Shown piece after piece: positions 46,695 through 53,014 of a stretch of 53,014 bases of DNA (the stretch's first letter is position 1; each line of letters begins with the position of its first letter). The notes under the pieces are model-generated. The model worked only from the letters and a program-made list of their open reading frames with translations. It made no database searches and had not been told where the DNA came from. This stretch comes from SIG701 sp045611685 (lineage in GTDB: Bacteria > Bacillota > Clostridia > Oscillospirales > CAG-272), in NCBI GenBank assembly GCA_045611685.1, contig JAZKXO010000076.1:1-53014 (forward strand), written 5' to 3'. The position numbers and the translations under genes were made by a program.

Positions 46695-47912
46695 ATGATA
46701 CTTTCAGATGTACTCCGCCAGGCGGATGAATTCTCGCCGAACACTTTTTCCGATGAACTGAAAGTAAGCTTTCTCAACGAAGCGGAGGGCCTTGTGCAGA
46801 CGAATGTGCTTCTCCTTGCGGTTGAGGATATTATCACATACACGTGGCCGGAGGATCAGAACACGGAGCTTATCGTCCGTCCGCCGCACGATAAGCTGTA
46901 TCGCACGTACGTTGCCGCGCTCATTGATTTTGCAAACGGTGAGTATAACCGATACCAGAACAAAATGCAGATGTTCAACGCGCATTTCTCCGAATACATG
47001 GGTTGGTTTGCGGAGACGTACCGCCCTGCCGACACACACGGAGATGTGTACGAGGACGAGGGCTTAGGGCGTCCGTGGAGAGGGTATTACGTAAGTCCGT
47101 ACGGGATCGCCGTAAAACACGGCTTCTCCGGCAGTGAGGCTGATTGGCTCATGACACTGAAGGGCGAAAGGGGAGATCGCGGAGAACCCGGCAAGGACTT
47201 TAGGATTCTCGGGTATTATGATACGGTTGAAGCGCTTTTGGGCGCCGTTCCTAATCCGCTCCCCGGGGACGCGTACAACGTTGGTGCTGCAGCTCCGTAT
47301 GATGTGTGTATCTGGGACGGAGTAAACCTCTGCTGGGTGAATAACGGACCGCTTCAGGGACCGGCCGGTGAGCGCGGCGAACAAGGCGAACCCGGTGAAA
47401 AAGGAGAGCGCGGCGAACAAGGCGAAAAGGGCGATCGCGGAGAGCAGGGTGAGCGCGGCGAACGCGGAGAGCAGGGCGAGCGCGGTAATTCCGGCGTTTA
47501 CGTTGGATCGGGCGAGATGCCTGAAGGGTATAACGTACAGATTGATCCAACGGGAGAAGCGCCTTCCGCTGATGAATTTGTAACCGAAGCCGAACTTGCG
47601 GCTGCCGTTAAGAAAGCACTTGAAGATTTCGCCGGGGGCGGCGAGGTTGCTGATGGCATCGGTGTTCAAAGCATTGAGCAGACAGTCAAGTCCACAGAGG
47701 ACGGCGGTATTAACGTGATCACCGTAACGCTGACGGACGGTACCGCGCACACATTTGAGGTGCGGAACGGCAACCGTGGCAGTGCCGGCGCGGACGGCGT
47801 GGACGGTGTGGACGGATATACTCCCGTGCGCGGTACGGATTATTGGACGGCAGATGATATCGCCACCATTAAATCCTACGTGGACGATGCTATTTTGAAC
47901 GGAGTGTGGTGA
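46695..47912 (+). CDS. Head-tail connector domain fused to a collagen-like fibre
   Basis: A 405-residue fusion. Residues 1-115 resemble the separate connector protein of Firmicutes phages (FSPNTFSDELKVSFLNEAEGL ... LIVRPPHDKLYRTYVAALIDFANGEYNRYQNKMQMFNAHF). A GERGDRGEPG segment, a small domain (168-220) and about 15 Gly-X-Y triplets (222-267) follow, and the C-terminus has a second collagen-like stretch and the module GYTPVRGTDYWTADD used by phage fibres. In most relatives the connector and the fibre are separate genes far apart. Here a single protein could place a fibre directly at the portal vertex. Confidence 0.78.
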   Translation: MILSDVLRQADEFSPNTFSDELKVSFLNEAEGLVQTNVLLLAVEDIITYTWPEDQNTELIVRPPHDKLYRTYVAALIDFANGEYNRYQNKMQMFNAHFSEYMGWFAETYRPADTHGDVYEDEGLGRPWRGYYVSPYGIAVKHGFSGSEADWLMTLKGERGDRGEPGKDFRILGYYDTVEALLGAVPNPLPGDAYNVGAAAPYDVCIWDGVNLCWVNNGPLQGPAGERGEQGEPGEKGERGEQGEKGDRGEQGERGERGEQGERGNSGVYVGSGEMPEGYNVQIDPTGEAPSADEFVTEAELAAAVKKALEDFAGGGEVADGIGVQSIEQTVKSTEDGGINVITVTLTDGTAHTFEVRNGNRGSAGADGVDGVDGYTPVRGTDYWTADDIATIKSYVDDAILNGVW

Positions 47913-47913
47913 T

Positions 47914-48384
47914 ATGAGCGTAAAGAGCGTAATGACAGCGCTTGCAGATCAGGTGCGCCGACTGTCGGGAAGAACGGAAACAATGTCCGTTGAAACTATG
48001 ACGAGTGCGCTCTCGGGTGTTGAGGCAGGCGGCGGCAACAAAGTATACAGCGGAACGGTTACAACCTCTGCCGGCAATGTTCTCACGATAGATACGGGCG
48101 TTAACGTGGCATCTTCTGATGTGTTTATGTTGCTTTATACCGGCAGTTCGTATGAAGGATCGGCGTATAATGGTTATGGCATTTTTGTTGTATCAGCTAT
48201 AAAGACACCGAGTGAAGTAAGAACAAGCTGCGCAAGCGCAGTGATGGATGATGAAGAAGCATACCCGTGGGTTTACAACGTGAATTCGGGGGTAACTTAT
48301 TCCGGCACAAAGGTGAACGTCAGCGTAGGCGGACTGTATGCTTTCGTTCCGGAGACATATTATTGGTGTCTCATTAAAGGATAA
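47914..48384 (+). CDS. Fibre or adhesion protein
   Basis: A 156-residue protein. The N-terminal helix (MSVKSVMTALADQVRRLSGRTETMSVETMTSAL) matches the attachment segment seen in other fibre proteins of this phage and in relatives. The rest is a beta-rich, Gly/Ser/Thr/Tyr-rich domain (YSGTVTTSAGNVLTIDTGV ... GLYAFVPETYYWCLI). It probably forms part of the host-binding apparatus. It starts one base after the connector-collagen stop. Confidence 0.65.
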   Translation: MSVKSVMTALADQVRRLSGRTETMSVETMTSALSGVEAGGGNKVYSGTVTTSAGNVLTIDTGVNVASSDVFMLLYTGSSYEGSAYNGYGIFVVSAIKTPSEVRTSCASAVMDDEEAYPWVYNVNSGVTYSGTKVNVSVGGLYAFVPETYYWCLIKG

Positions 48385-48399
48385 AGGACGGGTGACGAT

Positions 48400-48597
48400 A
48401 TGGTATACGCAAAACAAATCAGAGAGGGCGAGGTTGTCGCTCTTCTCACCTACGGTTACACGCCCCTATTTCGTGAGGATTCGGATACGCTCATTATCAC
48501 CGAGGAAGAGTATAACGCGCTTATGGAAGAGTTTAAGGCGGTACAGGAAGTGCCGGAAACAGAGATTTCGGAGGACACGGGGGTGATGTGTAAATGA
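48400..48597 (+). CDS. Small fibre-associated protein
   Basis: A 65-residue protein starting MVYAKQIREGEVVALLTYGY with an acidic helix (ITEEEYNALMEEFKAV). It resembles the 53-residue protein at 51492 in plan: a short basic start, Gly-rich turn and acidic EEEY-type helix. Such proteins alternate with fibre genes here. The stop overlaps the next start. Confidence 0.6.
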   Translation: MVYAKQIREGEVVALLTYGYTPLFREDSDTLIITEEEYNALMEEFKAVQEVPETEISEDTGVMCK

Positions 48598-48947
48598 TTT
48601 TGCGAATCAGGGACGAGAACGGCAACGTACAAGAGATTCTTGCTATCCGTGGCGAGGATGGCAGGGACGGTGTTGACGGCAAGGACGGCAAGGACGGATA
48701 CACGCCACAGAAAGGCGTTGATTACGTTGACGGTAAGGATGGCGTTGACGGTAAGGATGGCGTTGATGGCGTAGACGGTCATACTCCCGTAAAAGGAGAG
48801 GACTACTACACCGAGGAAGACAAGACGGAGATCGTGCAGGATGTCCTTGCGGAATTTCCTTTCGGAGACGTAGAGGAAGCGCTTGACGAGATCATTGCCA
48901 TTCAGGAGGGGCTTATCATCCCGAACGGAGACGAGGTGTCATACTGA
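48594..48947 (+). CDS. Short collagen-like fibre protein
   Basis: A 117-residue protein with a collagen-like centre (GRDGVDGKDGKDGYTP ... DGKDGVDGKDGVDGVDGHTP, residues about 23-64), two tandem 18-bp repeats in the DNA at 48726-48761, and the module VKGEDYYTEEDKTEIVQDVL, which also ends the connector fusion. Short trimeric collagen rods link fibre domains in many Firmicutes phages. Overlaps both neighbours. Confidence 0.75.
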   Translation: MILRIRDENGNVQEILAIRGEDGRDGVDGKDGKDGYTPQKGVDYVDGKDGVDGKDGVDGVDGHTPVKGEDYYTEEDKTEIVQDVLAEFPFGDVEEALDEIIAIQEGLIIPNGDEVSY

Positions 48948-50332
48948 TGGCTAAAAAAGTTTACGAAGAAACGAATATAGCCGCAATTGCGGAGAAAATT
49001 CGTGAAAAGACGGGCGGCGATGAAACATACACCACGAAAGAAATGCCAAGTGGAATCGATGCGGTTTACGAAGCGGGCAAGGGCGCGGGTGGCGGCAGCC
49101 CCGTTATAGAAAAAGACGTCAATTTCTATGACTATGACGGAACGCTTTTGTACTCTTACACTCTTGAGGAGATACAGACCTTGACCGAGTTGCCCGCTTT
49201 GCCGACAAGAGAAGGCTTGATTTGCCAAGAGTGGAACTGGACTCTTGCTGAATTGAAAGCACTTGGCAGACCGATGACGGTTGGTGCAACGTATATCACG
49301 GATGATGGGGCAACAAGGTTGTATCTTGATATTCCCAACGATGCGAGAAAAACCGTACCGCTACACTTCTCGCAGAGTGTGGCGAACGGAGTCACTATAA
49401 ATTGGGGCGATGGAAGTGCAACAGAAACCATAAGCGGTACAGGGTATGTAACCGCCTCACACACATACGCCGAGGGTGGAGAGTATATGATATCCCTTAT
49501 GCCGTCGGATTCATGCAATATCATTCTCGGAAACGGATCGGATACGAGTGTTGTTGGGGCAAAAAACGTAGATGCCGACTACCACAAGGGGTCGTTGTTA
49601 AAAAGCTCTAACATCGGGAAAAATGTCACATTAGGCGTTTTTGCCTTTGTACGTTCGGCTGCGCTCGAAAAAATAAGTATGCCGTCCACTACACCTGCGG
49701 GTACTGCAGGATACGCTTCGTCTTGTTTTTATTACTGCCATTCTTTAAGGTTTGTTGTATTGTCTCGAGCAAATACAATCTTAGGTCATCGTTTGTTTTC
49801 GGAAGCAAAAGGTTTAGCATTAGTATCATTGCCGCCCACGTTAAAACAAGGGAGTGAGTACTCATTTGGTTATAGCGCGAGTTTAAGACGTGTGGATTGC
49901 CCAGATGGACTATCGTATATCTGTTTTGCTGATTTTAGAGGGTGTACCTCTCTTACTCATATAAACTTCTCTATCGCTACGTCTATTAGCGAAAGAGGTT
50001 TTCAAGATTGTGTGAGCTTGAAAAAAGTCACGGTACCCGAAGGACAAACGTCTCTCACATTCTGCTTTGCGGGCTGTTATACATTATCAGAAATAGATAT
50101 TCCGAGCACTATTAAAACAATAGGAGCTAATGCTTTCTCTAATTGTTACGGAATGACCAAATACGATTTCACCAAATTGAAAGATGTGCCTACTCTATCG
50201 AACACTAATGCATTCAGTGGTATACCCGCGGACTGTGTCATCGAGGTACCCGATATTCTCCTTGACGCTTGGAAAGCAGCTACAAACTGGAGTACCTACG
50301 CATCACATATCAAGGGGGAAAGTGAAGTATGA
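48947..50332 (+). CDS. Receptor-binding-type protein with PKD-like and LRR (BspA-like) domains
   Basis: A 461-residue adhesion protein. The N-terminal helix (NIAAIAEKIREKTGGDETYTTKEMPSGIDAVYEAG) is an attachment segment. A PKD-like domain follows (VTINWGDGSATETISGTGYVTASHTYAEGGEYMISL, about 152-190). The C-terminal half has BspA-type leucine-rich repeats (ANAFSNCYGMTKYDFTKL, SISERGFQDCVSLKKVTVPEG, CYTLSEIDIPSTIKTIG). The repeat part (about 49560-50250) is more AT-rich than the 5' part, which points to an exchanged domain. The likely role is host recognition. Confidence 0.82.
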   Translation: MAKKVYEETNIAAIAEKIREKTGGDETYTTKEMPSGIDAVYEAGKGAGGGSPVIEKDVNFYDYDGTLLYSYTLEEIQTLTELPALPTREGLICQEWNWTLAELKALGRPMTVGATYITDDGATRLYLDIPNDARKTVPLHFSQSVANGVTINWGDGSATETISGTGYVTASHTYAEGGEYMISLMPSDSCNIILGNGSDTSVVGAKNVDADYHKGSLLKSSNIGKNVTLGVFAFVRSAALEKISMPSTTPAGTAGYASSCFYYCHSLRFVVLSRANTILGHRLFSEAKGLALVSLPPTLKQGSEYSFGYSASLRRVDCPDGLSYICFADFRGCTSLTHINFSIATSISERGFQDCVSLKKVTVPEGQTSLTFCFAGCYTLSEIDIPSTIKTIGANAFSNCYGMTKYDFTKLKDVPTLSNTNAFSGIPADCVIEVPDILLDAWKAATNWSTYASHIKGESEV

Positions 50333-50562
50333 TAGTTAAAACTACAAAAACCATCAACGGCATCGTCTATGATTACACCTACTCCGACCTCGGTATGAAT
50401 ATCGAGCGTGACGGCGCAAGGTATGACGAAGCGGTAGACCCTCTTAACAGCGGAAGAGAGTACATCGAAACGGACGAGCCTATCGTAACCGAGACCGACG
50501 AGGGCGAGGCAACCGAGACCGATTACCAAAACGCGCTCAAGGAAATGGGGGTACGGATATGA
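50329..50562 (+). CDS. Small protein following the LRR gene
   Basis: A 77-residue protein (MIVKTTKTINGIVYDYTYSDLG ...) with an N-terminal beta hairpin and a very acidic C-terminus (ETDEGEATETDYQNALKEMG). Found in this position, between fibre genes, in many Clostridia phages; function unknown. Overlaps both neighbours by four bases. Confidence 0.6.
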   Translation: MIVKTTKTINGIVYDYTYSDLGMNIERDGARYDEAVDPLNSGREYIETDEPIVTETDEGEATETDYQNALKEMGVRI

Positions 50563-50726
50563 GAAAGGCAGACCTTGACAAAGCGGTAGAAACCGCCAAG
50601 ACCGAGACGAGGGATGCGCTTCAGTTTGTGTATGACTCCCTCAACCAAGGCCAACAGAAGAAGATTTTAAAGAATGAAGAAGTAAGGGCCTTATTTGATA
50701 GATACGGCATCCAATACGAAGAGTGA
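50559..50726 (+). CDS. Small helical phage protein
   Basis: A 55-residue helical protein (MRKADLDKAVETAKTETRDAL ... LKNEEVRALFDRYGIQ). Small proteins of this plan recur next to fibre genes in Firmicutes phages. It begins with ATGA overlap to the previous stop. Function unknown; a fibre chaperone is possible. Confidence 0.55.
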   Translation: MRKADLDKAVETAKTETRDALQFVYDSLNQGQQKKILKNEEVRALFDRYGIQYEE

Positions 50727-50768
50727 GGAGGCAACTTAATTGTTTTACATTAAAAGGAGGTACGTACT

Positions 50769-51479
50769 ATGAATGAAAATATTGCAAGTAAGTTAAGCAC
50801 TATTGCTGAAAATGTGCCTAAAGGATACGAAGCAGGCATTGAAGCGGGCAAAAAAGCCCGGTATGATGCGTTCTGGGATTCCTTCCAAGAGGGATGGCAA
50901 GGCGGGAATATGGACTACCATTACGCCGGTACAGGCTGGAGCGACATAACGTTCGAACCGAAATACAGTATGAAACCCACATCGGCTACAAGTATGTTCC
51001 GCCGCAATCATTTCGGCGGCGATTTGGTTGGGCTGTTGGAACGGCAGGGTATCGCGCTCGACTTTTCGGAGTGCACGCAAATGACCTATTTGTTCTACGA
51101 ATCAACCGTTACGCACATAGGTGCGGTCGATTTTACGGCAACGGTTTCTACAACGGGCGCGTTTGGCTATATGTATCACTGCCATACGATTGATTCAGTG
51201 AAACTCCGAAAGGAAAACACATACGCCGCTACATCCTTCCGCTGTCCCGCGCTTGAGAACATCTGCATCGATGGCGTAATCGGGCAAAACGGCTTTGATA
51301 TCCATTGGAGTAACGGCCTTTCCCGCGCGACCATGGAGAGCATCGTGACGGCTCTTTCTTCGGAGACGTCGGGGCTTACGGTCACGCTTCCGAAAGCGGC
51401 AAAAGAGGCGGCGTTCACGGCAGATGAGTGGGCTTCGCTTATTGCGACGAAGCCGAACTGGACGATCGCGCTTGCGTAA
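50769..51479 (+). CDS. Second fibre or receptor-binding protein
   Basis: A 236-residue protein. The N-terminus (NIASKLSTIAENVPKGYEAGIEAGKKARYDAFWDSFQEG) is a helical attachment region used by many phage proteins of gut Firmicutes. The remainder reads as a solenoid-like surface domain (MTYLFYESTVTHIGAVDFTA ... ALENICIDGVIGQNGFDIHW), followed by a short helical end. It is the second candidate host-recognition protein after the LRR gene. The start follows AAAAGGAGG. Confidence 0.7.
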   Translation: MNENIASKLSTIAENVPKGYEAGIEAGKKARYDAFWDSFQEGWQGGNMDYHYAGTGWSDITFEPKYSMKPTSATSMFRRNHFGGDLVGLLERQGIALDFSECTQMTYLFYESTVTHIGAVDFTATVSTTGAFGYMYHCHTIDSVKLRKENTYAATSFRCPALENICIDGVIGQNGFDIHWSNGLSRATMESIVTALSSETSGLTVTLPKAAKEAAFTADEWASLIATKPNWTIALA

Positions 51480-51491
51480 AGGAGGGACGGT

Positions 51492-51653
51492 ATGCGAAAA
51501 GTAATCAAAGCGTCGGAGGGGCACGTGCTCACCGACGGCAATATCTTCGGCAAAGAAATCTACCTCGCCGAGGGCGCGGATGCGTCTTCGTTTTACGAGA
51601 TCACGGATGAAGAGCACGAAAGGCTTATGGACGCAGAAATCGCGGCTGAGTAA
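51492..51653 (+). CDS. Small conserved late protein
   Basis: A 53-residue protein (MRKVIKASEGHVLTDGNIFG ... SFYEITDEEHERLMDAE). The pattern ASEGxVLTDG...GKEIYLA..G matches tiny proteins that sit between fibre and lysis genes in many Firmicutes phages. Strong AAAGGAGGG site. Function unknown. Confidence 0.65.
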   Translation: MRKVIKASEGHVLTDGNIFGKEIYLAEGADASSFYEITDEEHERLMDAEIAAE

Positions 51654-51674
51654 AAAGAAAGGAGGGAACGACTT

Positions 51675-51923
51675 ATGACATGGGCGATCGTATCGGGAAT
51701 TATTACGCTTGTGGGTTTTGTGATCAGCGTTGGTACGCTGGTGTTCAAGCTGTCTGCCGTGCTCACCAGGCTGGACGTTACGGTGAAAGAGATGGGCGAA
51801 TCATTGCGCACTGATCGGAAAGAGCGGGATAAGGAGCACGACGAGATGTACGGTGAACTGAATGCGCACGAGAAAAAACTCGCGGAGCACGAAATTCGCA
51901 TTCACGATCTGGAAAGGAAGTGA
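51675..51923 (+). CDS. XhlA-like membrane-associated lysis protein
   Basis: An 82-residue protein with one N-terminal membrane helix (WAIVSGIITLVGFVISVGTLVFKL) and a long charged coiled coil (LTRLDVTVKEMGESLRTDRKERDKEHDEMYGELNAHEKKLAEHE). This plan fits the haemolysin XhlA family, which works with a holin. It opens the lysis cassette. Confidence 0.75.
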   Translation: MTWAIVSGIITLVGFVISVGTLVFKLSAVLTRLDVTVKEMGESLRTDRKERDKEHDEMYGELNAHEKKLAEHEIRIHDLERK

Positions 51924-51929
51924 GAAACG

Positions 51930-52571
51930 ATGCAAATCAAAAGCAGTCTGCCGATCCTGACGGACGGCGATACGTACAAGGTAACGTCCCCGTTCGGGTA
52001 TCGGATCGATCCGTTTACGGGACGCGGAAATGCAGCACACAAGGGCATTGATCTCGTTCTGTGGCGTGGCTTTGGCGCGCTCTCTGCGATCGGAGCGGCG
52101 TGGGACGGCGTGGTGACGACGGTCGCCTCGGACGCCTCGCGCGGTAATTACGTCATCATCGATCACGGCGGCGGTTTGGAGAGCCACTACTACCATTTGG
52201 CGGCGGCGTCTATCCCCGTGAGTGAGGGCGATTTTGTAACGACAGGCGAGAAGATCGGGTACATGGGAAGTACCGGCGCGTCCACCGGCGCGCATCTCCA
52301 TTTTCAAGTGGAGATGAATGGCACGCCGATTGATCCGCTCCCCTACATAACGGGCGAGGCGCGGATCGAGGCGGACGGCACGGGCGGTGACGAGCTTGAC
52401 AACACGCCCGCCGAGTGGGCGGAGGAGGCGATCCTTTGGGCGCGGGAAAACGGCATCCTGTACGGGGACGAGCGCGGCAACCTCCATCTCCACGAGCCTG
52501 TGACGTGCGAAAGAATGCTCGTGTTCCTCCATCGGGTGTACAAGCTTACGGCGGAGGGCGATCTCGGATGA
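51930..52571 (+). CDS. M23 peptidase endolysin
   Basis: A 213-residue cell-wall hydrolase. The M23 metallopeptidase domain (residues 1-145) has VTSPFGYRIDPFTG, the zinc ligands His and Asp in HKGIDL and the HLHF motif, with intervening YYHL. It would cut the peptide part of peptidoglycan to free virions. The C-terminal 65 residues (EWAEEAILWARENGILYGDE ... CERMLVFLHRVYKL) resemble an SLH-like wall-binding module. No signal peptide, so release needs a holin. Stop overlaps the next start. Confidence 0.9.
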   Translation: MQIKSSLPILTDGDTYKVTSPFGYRIDPFTGRGNAAHKGIDLVLWRGFGALSAIGAAWDGVVTTVASDASRGNYVIIDHGGGLESHYYHLAAASIPVSEGDFVTTGEKIGYMGSTGASTGAHLHFQVEMNGTPIDPLPYITGEARIEADGTGGDELDNTPAEWAEEAILWARENGILYGDERGNLHLHEPVTCERMLVFLHRVYKLTAEGDLG

Positions 52572-52825
52572 AGAAGCTCTTCGACAGCACAACGAAGGTG
52601 ATCGTCGTCGTTCTCCTTTTGAACGCGATTCTCTGGGTGTGGTGTTCCTACGCGATGGCGTACATGGGGCGCGTTGCGATCGCGGAGACGCTTTCGACCG
52701 CGGCGATCAAAACGATCCTCGGCACGGTGGTCACGTACTCGGTGAAATCTGCCGTGGAGAACGTGAACAAGCACGGAATCCTCCCGAGAAGTCGGGAGGA
52801 TAAGAAAAACAAAATCGATTATTGA
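52568..52825 (+). CDS. Small membrane protein, holin candidate
   Basis: An 85-residue protein with an N-terminal membrane helix (KVIVVVLLLNAILWVWCSYAMAY), a second hydrophobic stretch (IKTILGTVVTYSVKSAVENV) and a charged tail. It sits directly after the endolysin, overlapping it by four bases. Holin or holin partner by position. Confidence 0.65.
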   Translation: MKKLFDSTTKVIVVVLLLNAILWVWCSYAMAYMGRVAIAETLSTAAIKTILGTVVTYSVKSAVENVNKHGILPRSREDKKNKIDY

Positions 52826-52841
52826 GAAAGGAAACGGAATT

Positions 52842-53014
52842 ATGGAAAAACTGAAACAAAAGCTCTCCTCCCGCAAGCTGTGGGCGGCGGTGGCATCGGG
52901 TGCGCTTTGCGTGATCGCGGTGTTCTGCGGCGAGGAGCTCACGCCCGAGGCGCTGGACGCACTCAAATACGCGGTCATCGCGGGGGTTACGTACATCTTC
53001 GGCGAGGGCATCGT
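52842..53014 (+). CDS. Holin-like protein, N-terminal fragment
   Basis: The first 57 codons of a gene running off the right edge. It starts MEKLKQKLSSRKLWAAVASG behind GAAAGG and has two hydrophobic stretches (LWAAVASGALCVIAVFCG and YAVIAGVTYIFGEGI), the size and layout of small phage holins. With the XhlA-like protein and the lysin it completes a lysis set. Confidence 0.7.
   Translation, partial: MEKLKQKLSSRKLWAAVASGALCVIAVFCGEELTPEALDALKYAVIAGVTYIFGEGI

Larger units (their letters stand above)
26036..53014. mobile_element. Prophage with serine integrase (right end outside the window)
   Basis: A continuous phage genome: integrase, lysogeny module, immunity switch, early and replication genes, late regulator, TerS-TerL-portal-scaffold-capsid, fibres, M23 lysin and holin-like genes. 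Apart from the leftward lysogeny genes and two small early cassettes, all genes read rightward with overlapping stops and starts. GC is higher than in the host chromosome except at 35.8-36.6 kb and part of the fibre gene at 49-50 kb. No inactivating mutation was seen, so it may be functional. No tail-tube, tape-measure or baseplate gene was found. Confidence 0.93.

Noticed and set aside
47370..47490. Short regular repeats suggestive of a CRISPR array
   Set aside because: They are 9-bp-periodic Gly-X-Y codons of a collagen-like fibre; no equal spacers and no cas genes.
48947..51479. Diversity-generating retroelement acting on the fibre genes
   Set aside because: No reverse transcriptase, no template repeat and no adenine-biased variable repeat were found in the window.

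Overview
The window comes from a spore-forming member of the Bacillota, most likely class Clostridia. Evidence: three cotJ-type spore-coat loci, consensus sigma-A promoters (TTGNNN, 17 bp, TATAAT) beside strong GGAGG ribosome sites, a Gram-positive ABC sugar importer with lipoprotein components, and a resident prophage with a large serine integrase. The genus cannot be named from the sequence alone. Three blocks are visible.

Block 1 (1-11409) looks like a genomic island. A leftward defence operon, driven by a promoter at 6197-6225, carries a helix-turn-helix/C5-methyltransferase fusion, an NgoFVII-like restriction enzyme, a second C5-methyltransferase, a small protein, McrB and the first codons of McrC. 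To its right are a CotJC manganese-catalase-like coat gene, two GNAT acetyltransferases with long 5' leaders, a helix-turn-helix/zinc-ribbon regulator and an HNH endonuclease with repeated DNA-binding modules. Three copies of a 35-bp repeat separate these genes. The island ends in the 3' half of a tRNA-Pro(TGG) gene, preceded by four 10-bp direct repeats and followed by a terminator. This is the structure expected of an integrase attachment site. The intact tRNA and the integrase would lie left of the window.

Block 2 (11410-26035) looks like ordinary chromosome. It holds a TetR operon, a YdcF-like protein, a second cotJC, a kinase/acetyltransferase/DUF2179 operon, a ClC transporter, a DUF6512-type membrane protein, a carbohydrate ABC importer whose binding protein has an extra C-terminal membrane anchor, an OB-fold-like lipoprotein, and the operon cotJA-cotJB-cotJC. 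That third cotJC is cut after codon 34.

Block 3 (26036 to the right edge) is a prophage inserted in cotJC. In order it holds: a large serine integrase abutting the cut; two membrane proteins; an S24-type repressor; a divergent promoter/operator switch; Cro; two small leftward promoter-gene-terminator cassettes bounded by repeats; early genes (HTH proteins, PcfK, PcfJ, DUF3102, a low-GC cluster of tiny Cys-rich proteins, a replication-protein-like C-terminus, an HUH Rep, DUF1064, a sigma-like late regulator); TerS, TerL, portal, scaffold, decoration and major capsid proteins; a connector fused to a collagen-like fibre; several fibre and receptor-binding genes; and a lysis set running off the right edge. 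No tape-measure, tail-tube or baseplate gene lies between capsid and lysis.

The main points for follow-up are: interruption of a sporulation gene by a serine-integrase prophage (a possible developmentally reversible switch), the apparent absence of a tail module together with the connector-collagen fusion, the repeat-bounded leftward cassettes in the early region, and an island stacking McrBC with two C5-methyltransferases. Family assignments rest on motifs read by eye. No database search was run.
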